The notes below the pieces were generated by a model. It was not told the DNA's origin and did no database searches. It saw only the letters and a list, made by a program, of their open reading frames with translations. Shown here piece after piece: positions 15,837 through 25,543 of a DNA stretch of 35,068 nucleotides. Each line of letters starts with the position of its first letter. The stretch's first letter is position 1. The stretch lies in the NCBI GenBank assembly GCA_017883045.1, contig JADGOJ010000013.1, forward strand, positions 1-35,068. The letters run 5' to 3'. The DNA is from Acidimicrobiales bacterium (GTDB lineage: Bacteria; Actinomycetota; Acidimicrobiia; Acidimicrobiales; RAAP-2). The position numbers and the translations under genes were made by a program.

Positions 15837-16343
15837 ATGCGTAGACCAATCACGAACATCAGAAGGCCCCGTGGCGTCCTGCCGTGGGTAGTGACCGGCG
15901 TCCTGGCCGTCGCCGGCAGTGCGGGAGTCGGCTTGGCCGCCTCCGCGGACACCACCACCACGACGGCGCCGACCACCACCACGACGGCGCCGACCACGAC
16001 CACGACAGCTCCGGCTGACACCACGACCACGACAGCTCCGGCTGACACCACGACCACCACCGCGCTGCTCGCGCCCGCGACCACGGTTCCGACCACGACG
16101 GACGACGACGCGACGTCGTCGGTCTCGGCGAGCGACGATGACGCCAATGACGCCACGACGGCGCCGACCACCAACGTCGGCGACGACAACGGTGACGGCA
16201 ACAGCCAGGGCAACAGCGGCGAAGCTGATGGCGGTGGTGACTTCCGGGGCACCGTCGGGGCCAACAGCACGAGCGGTCACGACGGCGCCAACTCGTCATC
16301 GTGGAACCTCTCGTCACGTGGTTCGTCGAACAACCGCGACTAG
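15837..16343 (+). CDS. Thr-rich low-complexity secreted protein
   Basis: A 168-residue protein of unknown function. The ATG at 15837 follows gaagga at good spacing. The N-terminus has basic residues (MRRPITNIRRPRG) then a hydrophobic stretch (VLPWVVTGVLAVAGSAGVGL) and an AxA-type site (AASA near 34-37), a Sec signal peptide. The mature part starts with five TTTTTA(P) units (about 39-75), then an acidic Asp/Ser/Asn/Gly-rich tail without cysteines, aromatic core or known domain. Such Thr/Pro/Ala-rich segments are typical of surface proteins and may be O-mannosylated. Three GT-C mannosyltransferase-type genes lie further along the window. A smaller protein of similar design is encoded at 19302-19565. 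Coding is supported by start, signal and repeats. Confidence 0.75.
   Translation: MRRPITNIRRPRGVLPWVVTGVLAVAGSAGVGLAASADTTTTTAPTTTTTAPTTTTTAPADTTTTTAPADTTTTTALLAPATTVPTTTDDDATSSVSASDDDANDATTAPTTNVGDDNGDGNSQGNSGEADGGGDFRGTVGANSTSGHDGANSSSWNLSSRGSSNNRD
15951..16064. repeat. In-frame repeats encoding TTTTTAP units
   Basis: Short repeats of acc/acg threonine codons alternate with gcgccg or gctccg (Ala-Pro). The last two complete units form a perfect 27-bp tandem duplication encoding nine residues (TTTTTAPAD register). The region is a candidate for slippage and length variation between strains. Confidence 0.75.
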
Positions 16344-16438
16344 TCCACCTGGGCGGACAATCCGTTCGATCAGAACGCGGGGCGGGCAACACGTGCGCAC
16401 CGTCCCGGTTATGAGTCACGAAGCCTAGGATTGCGAAG

Positions 16439-16480
16439 CGAGAGGGGCCCACGAAGATTCCACTTCGCGGGCCCCTCTCG
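16439..16480. terminator. Strong hairpin downstream of the Thr-rich gene
   Basis: cgagaggggccc (16439-16450) pairs perfectly over 12 bp with gggcccctctcg (16469-16480). Inside, cgaag (16452-16456) pairs with cttcg (16463-16467) around a 6-base loop. It lies about 95 bases after the Thr-rich stop codon, between convergent genes. No T run on either side. Confidence 0.55.
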
Positions 16481-16536
16481 TCACGTGAACTCCCGGGCGA
16501 ACCGCTCCCGCCAGCAGCCATGAACTCTCGCCTGCA

Positions 16537-16572
16537 GCACGATGCCCGGGGCCACTGCCCCGGGCATCGTGC
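16537..16572 (-). terminator. Terminator-like hairpin of ahcY
   Basis: A perfect 15-bp stem, gcacgatgcccgggg (16537-16551) with its complement at 16558-16572, around the loop ccactg. It begins 10 bases beyond the ahcY stop codon. There is no T run, which is common for actinobacterial terminators. Confidence 0.65.
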
Positions 16573-16582
16573 GTGTTGATGA

Positions 16583-18028
<1,446 letters not shown>

Positions 18029-18097
18029 GGTACTCCTAGGGGCTAGTGGCTTCCAGGCGCCGACCTCTGTCGCATACGCCTATCCAAATCGTAGTGG

Positions 18098-19180
18098 CTA
18101 GGCGTTCACGCGAAACTCAACCACGTCGCCGTCCAGCATGACGTAGTCCTTGCCCTCGATGCGAGCTTTCCCGGCGGCGCGAACGCCGGCCATGGTGCCC
18201 GCCGCCATGAGGTCGTCGAAGGCGACGACCTCGGCCTTGATGAAGTGCTTCTGGAAGTCCGTGTGGATCTCACCGGCCGCCTCGGGGGCGGTCGCCCCGC
18301 GGTGGATGGTCCAGGCCCTCGTCTCCTTGGGCCCGGCGGTGAGGAAGGTCTGCAGGCCCAAAGTGGCGAAGCCGACCTTCGAGAGCTGGGCGAGGCCCGA
18401 TTCCTCCTGGCCGTAGGACTGGAGGAGTTCGAGGGCTTCGGCTTCATCGAGGCCGGCCAACTCGGCTTCGACCTTGGCGCACAAGATCACGCTGGGTGAC
18501 GGCGCGACGGAGGCGGCGAGTTCCTCTTGGCGGGCCTTGTTGGACAGCGTCTCCTCGTCGACGTTGAAGACGTAGATGAACGGCTTGTCGGTCAGCAGGT
18601 GCAGGTCGACGATCATGTCGCGGTCGATGTCTTTGCCGACCTTGGAGATGACGCGGCCGTCGTCAAGCGCCGCCTGGACCTTCTTCATCTCGGCTAACCG
18701 GGCGGCGGCGTCGCCGCCACCGCGTTTGGCTTCGCGCTCCAGGCGCGCCAGTACCTTCTCGACGGTTTGGAGGTCGGCGAGAATCAACTCGGTCTCGATC
18801 GTCGCGACGTCGCCGGCGGGGTCGATCTTGCCATCGACGTGGATCACGTCGTCATCCTCGAAGACCCGCACCACCTCGCAGATGGCGTCACACTCCCTGA
18901 TCGCGGCCAGAAACTGGTTACCGAGGCCCTCGCCCTCCGAGGCGCCGCGCACGATGCCGGCGATGTCGACGAAGGTGACCGTGGCGGGAAGGATCCTCTC
19001 GGAGCCGAAGACCTTCGCCAATTTCGCGAGGCGCTCGTCGGGAACCGCGACGACGCCCACGTTGGGTTCGATGGTGGCGAAGGGGTAGTTGGCGGCCAGG
19101 ACGTTGTTGTTCGTGAGGGCGTTGAAGACCGTCGACTTGCCGACATTGGGCAGCCCGACGATTCCGATTGAGAGACCCAT
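18098..19180 (-). CDS. ychF: Ribosome-binding GTPase/ATPase YchF (Obg family)
   Basis: A 360-residue universally conserved P-loop NTPase. G1 is GLPNVGKST (9-17), G2 is in the [12 protein letters not shown] segment, and G3 is [20 protein letters not shown]. The NKxD position is altered (VFNVDEE), the change that in this family shifts preference to ATP. A helical domain follows, and the C-terminal TGS-like domain ends in [18 protein letters not shown]. YchF associates with ribosomes and modulates translation under stress. The start MGLSIGIVG is normal for the family. It lies 69 bases upstream of ahcY in the same direction, so read-through transcription is possible, without functional link. Confidence 0.97.
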   Translation of the reverse strand: MGLSIGIVGLPNVGKSTVFNALTNNNVLAANYPFATIEPNVGVVAVPDERLAKLAKVFGSERILPATVTFVDIAGIVRGASEGEGLGNQFLAAIRECDAICEVVRVFEDDDVIHVDGKIDPAGDVATIETELILADLQTVEKVLARLEREAKRGGGDAAARLAEMKKVQAALDDGRVISKVGKDIDRDMIVDLHLLTDKPFIYVFNVDEETLSNKARQEELAASVAPSPSVILCAKVEAELAGLDEAEALELLQSYGQEESGLAQLSKVGFATLGLQTFLTAGPKETRAWTIHRGATAPEAAGEIHTDFQKHFIKAEVVAFDDLMAAGTMAGVRAAGKARIEGKDYVMLDGDVVEFRVNA

Positions 19181-19301
19181 AGAGCATACGAGGCTACTCC
19201 AAAGGCCAGGAATTAATTACTAAGTAGGTCTCATGACGCTCTTAAAGCCCTCTTAGCCCCATGCGCGACAATGACATTGCATTCAAATGAAGGAGGAGAA
19301 G

Positions 19302-19565
19302 ATGAAGCGCAGGTTCAACGGAATTGCCTCTTGGACAATGACCAGTCTGCTGACACTCGGGCTCGGAGCCGGAGTCGTGTTGATGACCGGCACGAACGGT
19401 GTCGTGACCGCTGCAGCTCCGACCTCCACGCCGTCGACGTCGGTGGCCACCACGGTCCCGACCACGGTTGGTTCCACGTCGAGGCCGACGACGATCAGTT
19501 TCAAAGATGACGGTGTCACGTACACGGTGCTGGCAGGATCGGCGGCGAGCCACTCCGACTACTAA
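19302..19565 (+). CDS. Small Thr-rich secreted or membrane-anchored protein
   Basis: An 87-residue protein of unknown function. The ATG at 19302 is chosen because aggagg (19291-19296) lies at ideal spacing; an earlier in-frame ATG at 19287 would place that site inside the gene. After MKRRFNGIASW comes a hydrophobic segment (TSLLTLGLGAGVVLMTG) and an Ala-rich cleavage-like site, then a short Thr/Ser/Pro stretch (TSTPSTSVATTVPTTVGSTS) and a compact tail (DDGVTYTVLAGSAA). The design parallels the 168-residue protein at 15837, with the same order of basic start, hydrophobic helix and Thr-rich linker, but sequence identity outside composition is low. Confidence 0.65.
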   Translation: MKRRFNGIASWTMTSLLTLGLGAGVVLMTGTNGVVTAAAPTSTPSTSVATTVPTTVGSTSRPTTISFKDDGVTYTVLAGSAASHSDY

Positions 19566-19713
19566 TCGGGGCTTCGCCGGCCGGATGTCGGTCGAAAGGT
19601 CGATAGGCCGATTCGTTGGCGCCGGAGTCGATGACGTCACGACGGACCGGGGATCGGCGTGGCCAACGTCCCGTGATCAAGGGATCGAGGTCGCTGCATC
19701 GTTGTCGGACCCT

Positions 19714-19773
19714 GACGCCGTCGTGGCGTCGAATCCCCCCTGACGTGTTACCAGAGCGTGAATTTCGTCAGGG
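19714..19773. terminator. Two consecutive inverted repeats before the hydrolase gene
   Basis: gacgcc-gtcgt-ggcgtc (19714-19730) is a perfect 6-bp hairpin. It is followed by ccctgacg (19738-19745) with cgtcaggg (19766-19773), an 8-bp inverted repeat around 20 bases. The pair may end transcription from the small Thr-rich gene, whose stop is about 150 bases earlier. The bases from 19566 to 19710 hold nothing recognisable. Confidence 0.35.
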
Positions 19774-19810
19774 ATGACGCGGATGAATGCTGCGACCGTG
19801 GCGGGCGGTA

Positions 19811-19839
19811 TTGCACGCCATCGCGCGGTCATCTACTGT
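19811..19839 (+). promoter_or_regulatory. Candidate promoter of the iminopeptidase-like gene
   Basis: TTGCAC (19811-19816) and TACTGT (19834-19839) are separated by 17 bases, and the ATG follows 6 bases later at 19846. This predicts a leaderless message, consistent with the lack of a ribosome-binding site. Confidence 0.5.
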
Positions 19840-19845
19840 CGAGCC

Positions 19846-20748
19846 ATGAATACGGCAAAAGTGATTGAGGGCGTCGCGCCCTTTGGCGAATGGGAGACGT
19901 GGTACCGGGTCACCGGCGACCTCTCGTCGGGCAAGACTCCTCTGGTCGTCGCGCACGGGGGTCCAGGCTGTACGCACGACTACGTCCTGTCGATCGCCGG
20001 CATCGCGGACACCGGTCGTCCCGTTGTGCACTACGACCAACTGGGCGCGGGCCGTTCCACTCGGCTGCGCGAGAAGGGCGCCGACTTCTGGACCGTTGAC
20101 TTGTTCCTCGCCGAGCTCGACAATCTGCTCGCGACCCTCGGCATCAGCGACCGCTACTTCCTGCTCGGCCAGTCGTGGGGAGGGATGCTGGGTGCCGAAC
20201 ACGCCATCCGCCGACCCGCGGGACTGAAGGCCCTCGTCATCAGCAACTCGCCGGCGTCGATGGCGCTGTGGGCGTCCGAGGCCAAGGTCCTGCGAGGGCA
20301 GCTGCCCCACGAGGTGGAAGAGGTCCTCGACCGCCACGAGGCGGCGGGCACCACCAGCGATCCCGAGTACCTGGCCGCTCAACAGGTGTACTACGACCTC
20401 CACGTGTGCCGGGTGGTGCCCAACCCGCCCGAGGTGCAGCGCACGACCGACTTCATGGCCGAGGACTCGACGGTCTACCTCACCATGAATGGACCCAACG
20501 AGTTCTTCTGTATCGGCACGCTGAGGGACTGGACCGTGGTCGACCGGGTCCACCTGATCACGGCGCCGACGCTGCTCGCCTCGGGCCGCTTCGACGAGGC
20601 GACCCCGGCCACCGTGCAGCCCTTCTTCGACAACATCTCCGACGTTCGCTGGGAGATCTTCGAGAACTCGAGCCACATGCCCTTCGTGGAAGAGCCCGAG
20701 CACTATCTCGAGGTCGTCGAGTCGTTCCTGGCCGAACACGACCAGTGA
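19846..20748 (+). CDS. Proline iminopeptidase-like alpha/beta hydrolase (peptidase family S33)
   Basis: A 300-residue alpha/beta hydrolase. HGGPG (37-41) forms the oxyanion site typical of prolyl aminopeptidases. The nucleophile is Ser110 in GQSWGG, with likely acid Asp250 ([10 protein letters not shown]) and base His277 (NSSHMPF). A helical cap of about 100 residues (130-235) lies between. Family S33 enzymes of this kind remove N-terminal residues, often proline, from short peptides in the cytosol. Start at ATG 19846, because the longer frame to 19774 covers the promoter-like sequence. The gene stands 52 bases before a complete oligopeptide importer, so it may digest imported peptides. Related esterases or lactonases share these motifs, so the substrate is inferred. 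Confidence 0.87.
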   Translation: MNTAKVIEGVAPFGEWETWYRVTGDLSSGKTPLVVAHGGPGCTHDYVLSIAGIADTGRPVVHYDQLGAGRSTRLREKGADFWTVDLFLAELDNLLATLGISDRYFLLGQSWGGMLGAEHAIRRPAGLKALVISNSPASMALWASEAKVLRGQLPHEVEEVLDRHEAAGTTSDPEYLAAQQVYYDLHVCRVVPNPPEVQRTTDFMAEDSTVYLTMNGPNEFFCIGTLRDWTVVDRVHLITAPTLLASGRFDEATPATVQPFFDNISDVRWEIFENSSHMPFVEEPEHYLEVVESFLAEHDQ

Positions 20749-20800
20749 GTCTGTAGTAAAGAGAGAGAAGCACCAAGCAGCATCTACAAGGGGAGAGTCA

Positions 20801-22504
20801 ATGTCACGTCCTATGTTCACGCGGCGAATCGGGGTGCTCTTGGCATCGTTCGCTATGAGCCTGTTCGGCGTCATCGCAGCCGCGCCCGGCGCCACCGCGG
20901 GCGCGAGCTCGACGTACCAATCCCAGCACGCTGGTGGCACGCTGAAGCTCCTGGCTTCGACCGCCGGTGGAACCCTTGACCCGCAGGTGAACTACACGCT
21001 GCAGTATTGGCAGTTGTACCAGGCCACCTACGACGGCCTCGTCAGCTTCCAGAAGGTGACTGGAGCCGGTTCGTTCGTGGTGGTGCCGGACCTCGCCGTC
21101 GCGCTGCCCAAGGTGACCAACGGCGGCAAGACCTACACCTTCAAGCTGCGCAAGGGCATCAAGTTCTCGAACGGCAAGCCGGTGACCGTCAATGACGTGC
21201 TGTCGTCGTTCCAACGGATCTTCAAGGTGTCGAACCCCAACGCGGGCTCGTGGTACAACGTCATCGTTGGCGGTCCGGCCTGCCTGGCCACGCCAGCGAC
21301 GTGCACGTTGAAGGGCGGGGTCGCGGTGAACGCCTCGACCAACACGGTCACGGTCAACCTGCTCACTCCGGACGCGGAGTTCCTCGACCAGCTGGCCGTA
21401 CCCTTCGGTTCCATCCTGCCCGCCACTGCTCCGGCGAAGGACGCCGGTTCGACACCGATCCCGGGCACCGGCGCGTACATGTTCAAGTCGTACAACCCCA
21501 ACACCGGCCTCGTGATGGTGCGCAACCCCTACTTCAAGGTCTGGTCGGCGCCCGCCCAGCCCAAGGGCTACCCCAACGAGATCGACATGAACTTCGGCAC
21601 GACGGTCGAGTCCGAGGTCACGGCGGTGGAGAACGGCCAGGGCGACTGGGTCTTTGACGCGCTTCCCTCGGACCGGCTCCAGCAGCTGTCGACGAAGTAC
21701 GCCGCGCAGCTCCACGTCAACTCGTTGACCGCGGACTGGTACCTGCCGATGAACACCAACATCGCACCGTTCAACAACCTCAAGGCTCGTCAGGCCGTCA
21801 ACTACGCCATTGACAAGAACGCGGCGGTGAGCCTGTTCGGCGGCAAGCTGCTCGCCTCGCCGACGTGCACCATCCTGCCCCCGGGCTTCCCCGGCTACGT
21901 GGAGTCCTGCGCCTACAACAAGGGGACGGGTTCGAAGTACAACGGCCCGGACCTCGCCAAGGCCAAGGCCCTCGTGAAGGCGTCGGGAACCAAGGGAATG
22001 GCGGTCGGCATCGTCGTGACCAACGACCCGGTGAACTCGGCGGTCGGTCAGTACGTGCAGAGCGTCCTCAACTCGATCGGCTACAAGGCGACGTTGAAGC
22101 CGTTGTCGAACAACATCCAGTTCACCTACATCCAGAACACCAAGAACAAGGTCCAGATCAGCCTGTCCCAGTGGTACCAGGACTACCCCGCGGCGTCGGA
22201 CTTCTTGAAGGTGCTGCTGAGTTGCTCGGCCTTCCACCCGGGTAGCGACAACAGCATCAACATCGCGGGCTACTGCAACAAGGCCATCGACGCCAAGATG
22301 AACAAGGCCGAGGCGCTGGAGCTGACCAACCCCACGGCCGCCAACGCCCTCTGGGGTCAGATCGACCAGCAGCTGATGTCGGCCGGAGCCCCGTGGGTGC
22401 CGCTGTTCAACCCCAAGCAGATCGACTTCGTGTCCAAGCGCGTCGGCAACTACCAGTTCTCTCGCCAGTTCTACATGTATGTTGACCAACTTTGGGTGAA
22501 GTAG
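20801..22504 (+). CDS. Oligopeptide/dipeptide ABC transporter substrate-binding protein (SBP family 5)
   Basis: A 567-residue extracellular binding protein. The ATG at 20801 follows aggggagag. The first 34 residues are a signal peptide (RRIGVLLASFAMSLFGVIAA, then ATAGA) without the lipobox cysteine usual for Gram-positive binding proteins, so it may be released or held in another way. The family 5 fold is seen in GGTLKLLASTAGGTLDPQVN (45-64), YDGLVSF, YTFKLRKGIKFSNGKPVTVNDV (with the classical FSNGKPVTAxDV element), GTGAYMFKSYNP, and ARQAVNYAIDK. It delivers peptides, or related solutes such as nickel chelates, to the permeases encoded next. First gene of a five-gene operon; the next gene overlaps it. 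Confidence 0.94.
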   Translation: MSRPMFTRRIGVLLASFAMSLFGVIAAAPGATAGASSTYQSQHAGGTLKLLASTAGGTLDPQVNYTLQYWQLYQATYDGLVSFQKVTGAGSFVVVPDLAVALPKVTNGGKTYTFKLRKGIKFSNGKPVTVNDVLSSFQRIFKVSNPNAGSWYNVIVGGPACLATPATCTLKGGVAVNASTNTVTVNLLTPDAEFLDQLAVPFGSILPATAPAKDAGSTPIPGTGAYMFKSYNPNTGLVMVRNPYFKVWSAPAQPKGYPNEIDMNFGTTVESEVTAVENGQGDWVFDALPSDRLQQLSTKYAAQLHVNSLTADWYLPMNTNIAPFNNLKARQAVNYAIDKNAAVSLFGGKLLASPTCTILPPGFPGYVESCAYNKGTGSKYNGPDLAKAKALVKASGTKGMAVGIVVTNDPVNSAVGQYVQSVLNSIGYKATLKPLSNNIQFTYIQNTKNKVQISLSQWYQDYPAASDFLKVLLSCSAFHPGSDNSINIAGYCNKAIDAKMNKAEALELTNPTAANALWGQIDQQLMSAGAPWVPLFNPKQIDFVSKRVGNYQFSRQFYMYVDQLWVK

Positions 22505-23553
22505 CACCAACCAGTGAGTCGCCGACATCGGCGGCTCCGCTGACGAGGACAGCGACGAGCGCCGGGGGCCCCGAAAGCCCCTGGCGCTCGTCGCTGCGCC
22601 AGCTTCGACGCAACCGAGCGGCCATGGGCGCACTGGTGGTTGTGGCGTTCATGGTCACCGCCTGTCTCCTCGCCCCGGTCTACGCCCACCAGATCGCCCA
22701 CGAGGATCCCTTCAGCTCGAATCTGCTGGGTCGGATAAGGCTGAACGGCCGGATGGTCAGCGTCCTACAGGCCAACACCCAGGGGGCGGGCTACGGCGTG
22801 ACGCCGATCGGGCCGACGTGGCACTTCACGAACTACTTTCTGGGTGCTGACAACCAGGGCCGCGACGTCTTCGCGCGCTTCTTGTACGGGGGCAGGGCGA
22901 GCCTCTTGATCGGCTCGGTCTCGGCCGTCATCTGCTGCGCGGTGGCGACCGTCATGGGGCTCGCCGGGGGCTACTTCGGCGGCGCCATCGACTGGGTCGT
23001 CTCGCGCCTGTTCGACATCGTCTGGGCCTTCCCGATCTACCTGCTGGCCATCTCGCTCTCGGTGATCCTGCTGACCTCGGGCGTGAACATCGGACCACTG
23101 CACATCGGGCCGGGATCGATGATGGTGCCGATCTTGATCATCGGGGCGATCTTCGTTCCCTACGTCGGGCGTCCGTTGCGGGGCATCGTCCTGTCGTTGA
23201 AGGAACGTGAGTTCATCCAGGCCGCCATCGGGTCGGGCGCCTCGGACTGGCACATCCTTTCGAGGGAGGTGTTCCCCAACGTCGCGCCGAGCATCATCGT
23301 GTTCTTCCCTCTCATGGTGGCGTTCGACATGCTCACCGAGTCCTCCCTCTCGTTCCTCGGCATCGGCGTCCAGCCCCCCAACGCGAGTTGGGGGACGATC
23401 ATCCAAGACGGACTCGGACTGCTCTACACCCGACCGTGGGTGGCGATCGCCCCGGGACTCGGCATCGTGATCACCGCGGGCGCCCTCAACGTCTTCGGCG
23501 ACGGCCTCCGCGACGCCTTCGACCCCAAGGCCAAACTGCGCGGATCGATCTAG
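22492..23553 (+). CDS. Oligopeptide ABC transporter permease, DppC/OppC type
   Basis: A 353-residue inner-membrane permease. The N-terminal tail is cytosolic and Ser/Thr/Ala-rich, then RRNRAAMGALVVVAFMVTAC opens the first helix. A periplasm-facing loop leads to GADNQGRDVFARFLYGGRAS (about 122-141), the family signature. The ABC-contact EAA motif is in EFIQAAIGSGASDWHILSREV, and the end is DGLRDAFDPK. The only start that keeps the N-terminus is the TTG at 22492, which overlaps the binding-protein gene by 13 bases; no strong ribosome-binding site is visible, so translation is probably coupled. The C-type permease precedes the B-type here, the reverse of the classic dpp order. Confidence 0.93.
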   Translation: MGEVAPTSESPTSAAPLTRTATSAGGPESPWRSSLRQLRRNRAAMGALVVVAFMVTACLLAPVYAHQIAHEDPFSSNLLGRIRLNGRMVSVLQANTQGAGYGVTPIGPTWHFTNYFLGADNQGRDVFARFLYGGRASLLIGSVSAVICCAVATVMGLAGGYFGGAIDWVVSRLFDIVWAFPIYLLAISLSVILLTSGVNIGPLHIGPGSMMVPILIIGAIFVPYVGRPLRGIVLSLKEREFIQAAIGSGASDWHILSREVFPNVAPSIIVFFPLMVAFDMLTESSLSFLGIGVQPPNASWGTIIQDGLGLLYTRPWVAIAPGLGIVITAGALNVFGDGLRDAFDPKAKLRGSI

Positions 23554-24522
23554 ATGCGCTCGTTCATCATCCGACGCCTGATCTCGGCGGTGCTGGTGCT
23601 CTTCGCCATCAGCGTGATGGTGTTCCTCATCTTCTTCGCGACTCCCGGCGTCGATCCCGCTGCGCGTATCGCCGGACGCAGCGCGACCCCCCAGATCCTC
23701 GAGCAGGTCCGCGCCGCCTTCGGGCTGAATCGCCCGATCCCGATCCGCTACCTGCTGATGATGGAGCACCTCTTCATCAAGCACGACCTCACCTCGTACG
23801 TGAACGTGGGCGACAGGGTGCTTCCCCAGATCTTGCAGGCGGCCCCCGTCACGCTGTCGCTCGTCATCGGGGCGGCGGTGATCTGGCTCATCGTCGGCGT
23901 GCTGGGCGGCGTGGTCGCCGCCGCGAACCGGGGTAAGTTCATCGATCCCCTCATCATGTTCGTCGGCATCGCCGCAGTCTCGGTGCCGGCCTACTGGCTC
24001 GGCGAAGTCGTCAACTACTTCACCCAGAGCAAGTTCCACTCGTCGATCTTCTCCTGGGTGCCGTCGTCGGGCTACGTGTCACCAACGACGAATCCGTGGC
24101 AGTGGGCGCTGCACTTGCTCTTCCCCTGGCTCACGCTGGCGGCGCTCTACGCGGGCATCTACGCCAGAGTGCTGCGCGCCGAACTGGTGAACGCCATGAA
24201 CGAGGACTACGTGCGAACGGCGCGGGCCAAGGGCCTGTCCGAGCGGCGGATCCTCCTGCGCCACGCACTTCGCTGCTCGCTGATCTCGATCGTCTCGCTG
24301 TTCGGCCTGGACTTCGGCGCGCTGATCGGGGGAGCGGCGCTCTTGACCGAGGTCGTGATGGGGCTGCCCGGCATCGGCATGCTGACCTACAACGCGCTGC
24401 AGAACCTCGACCTGCCGGTGCTGATGGGCTGTGTCATGTACGGCGCGTTCTTCATCGTGCTCGCCAACGCCGTCGTCGACGTGCTCTACGCCTGGCTCGA
24501 CCCGAGGGTGCGACTTGCCTGA
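23554..24522 (+). CDS. Oligopeptide ABC transporter permease, DppB/OppB type
   Basis: A 322-residue inner-membrane permease starting directly after the preceding stop codon. The N-terminus MRSFIIRRLISAVLVLFAIS and the segment VRAAFGLNRPIPIRYLLMM are typical B-subunit features. The EAA coupling motif is in DYVRTARAKGLSERRILLRH (about 222-241), and GLPGIGMLTYNALQNLDLPV is the conserved region before the last helix. It forms the translocation pore with the DppC-type subunit. The next gene starts at a TTG that overlaps its end by eight bases. Confidence 0.94.
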   Translation: MRSFIIRRLISAVLVLFAISVMVFLIFFATPGVDPAARIAGRSATPQILEQVRAAFGLNRPIPIRYLLMMEHLFIKHDLTSYVNVGDRVLPQILQAAPVTLSLVIGAAVIWLIVGVLGGVVAAANRGKFIDPLIMFVGIAAVSVPAYWLGEVVNYFTQSKFHSSIFSWVPSSGYVSPTTNPWQWALHLLFPWLTLAALYAGIYARVLRAELVNAMNEDYVRTARAKGLSERRILLRHALRCSLISIVSLFGLDFGALIGGAALLTEVVMGLPGIGMLTYNALQNLDLPVLMGCVMYGAFFIVLANAVVDVLYAWLDPRVRLA

Positions 24523-25543
24523 CAACACGACGCCGAGCGACGCAGTGCTGAGCGTGCGCGACCTGAGGGTCTCCTTCGCCACGCGCCAGGGCGCGCTGCG
24601 CGCCGTCGACGGCCTGTCCTTCGACGTCGGTTCGAAGGAGGTCCTCGGCATCGTCGGCGAGTCCGGCTCGGGCAAGAGCGTGGCGATGTACTCGATGCTG
24701 GGTCTCGTGCGCGACTCGAACGTCACGATCTCGGGCAGCGTGAAGTTCGAGGGACGAGAGATCCTCGGCCTGTCCGACCGCGAGATGCAGAGCGTGCGCG
24801 GGGGCGACATCGGCATGATCTTTCAGGACCCGATGACTGCGCTGACCCCGGTGTACACCGTGGGCTGGCAGATCGTCGAGCAGATCCGGGCCCACACCGA
24901 CATGACCAAGCAGCAGGCGCGCGAACGGGCCATCGGACTGCTGGGCGAGGTCGGCATCCCCGATCCCAAGAGCCGGGTCGACCACTATCCCCACGAGTTC
25001 TCCGGCGGCATGCGCCAGCGCGTCGTCATCGCCATGGCGCTTTCGTGCAATCCGAAGCTCCTCATCGCCGACGAGCCGACGACGGCGCTTGACGTCACGA
25101 CCCAGGCGCAGATCCTCGACTTGATGCTCAAGATGCAGGAGTCCTACGGCTCGTCGATCGTGATCATCACCCACGACATGGGCGTGATCGCCGAGATGGC
25201 CCATCGGGTCGTCGTCATGTACGCCGGTCGCCCCGCCGAGATCGGCCCCGAGGTCGACGTGGTGCGCTACCCGCGCCACCCCTACACCTGGGGGCTGCTC
25301 GGCGCCGTGCCGCGCGTGGACTCGAAGAACCGCCGGCTGGTCACCATCCCGGGGACGTCGGTCTCGCCCCTCGACGTGCCCGAGGGCTGCGCCTTCGGCC
25401 CCCGTTGCGAGCACAGGATGGAGATCTGCGACGAGCGACCGGTGCTGCACGGCCCGGGCGACCACCTCGACGCCTGCTGGCTCAGCGACGCCCAGCGTCT
25501 GGCGATCCGTTCCGCGCGCTCGGTCGCGGGAGGTGCGTCGTGA
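24515..25543 (+). CDS. Oligopeptide ABC transporter ATP-binding protein, DppD/OppD type
   Basis: A 342-residue ATPase energising the importer. Walker A is GESGSGKS, the signature is FSGGMRQR, Walker B is [12 protein letters not shown], and the H-loop lies in IIITHDMG. The C-terminal oligopeptide-transporter extension contains the [13 protein letters not shown] element and four cysteines ([14 protein letters not shown] and CW), a spacing known to bind an iron-sulfur cluster in some DppD proteins. The TTG at 24515, after gaggg, is the best start and keeps [10 protein letters not shown] near the N-terminus. The frame continues upstream but would overlap the permease by 90 bases. It overlaps the next gene (GTGA). 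Confidence 0.93.
   Translation: MPDNTTPSDAVLSVRDLRVSFATRQGALRAVDGLSFDVGSKEVLGIVGESGSGKSVAMYSMLGLVRDSNVTISGSVKFEGREILGLSDREMQSVRGGDIGMIFQDPMTALTPVYTVGWQIVEQIRAHTDMTKQQARERAIGLLGEVGIPDPKSRVDHYPHEFSGGMRQRVVIAMALSCNPKLLIADEPTTALDVTTQAQILDLMLKMQESYGSSIVIITHDMGVIAEMAHRVVVMYAGRPAEIGPEVDVVRYPRHPYTWGLLGAVPRVDSKNRRLVTIPGTSVSPLDVPEGCAFGPRCEHRMEICDERPVLHGPGDHLDACWLSDAQRLAIRSARSVAGGAS

Noticed and set aside
18029-18097. Possible SAH or SAM riboswitch in front of ahcY
   Set aside because: The spacer is only 69 bases and no conserved riboswitch core or suitable pairing was seen.
20804-22633. A 609-codon minus-strand frame opposite the binding-protein gene
   Set aside because: It is opposite a complete binding protein with signal peptide, and has no recognisable domain.
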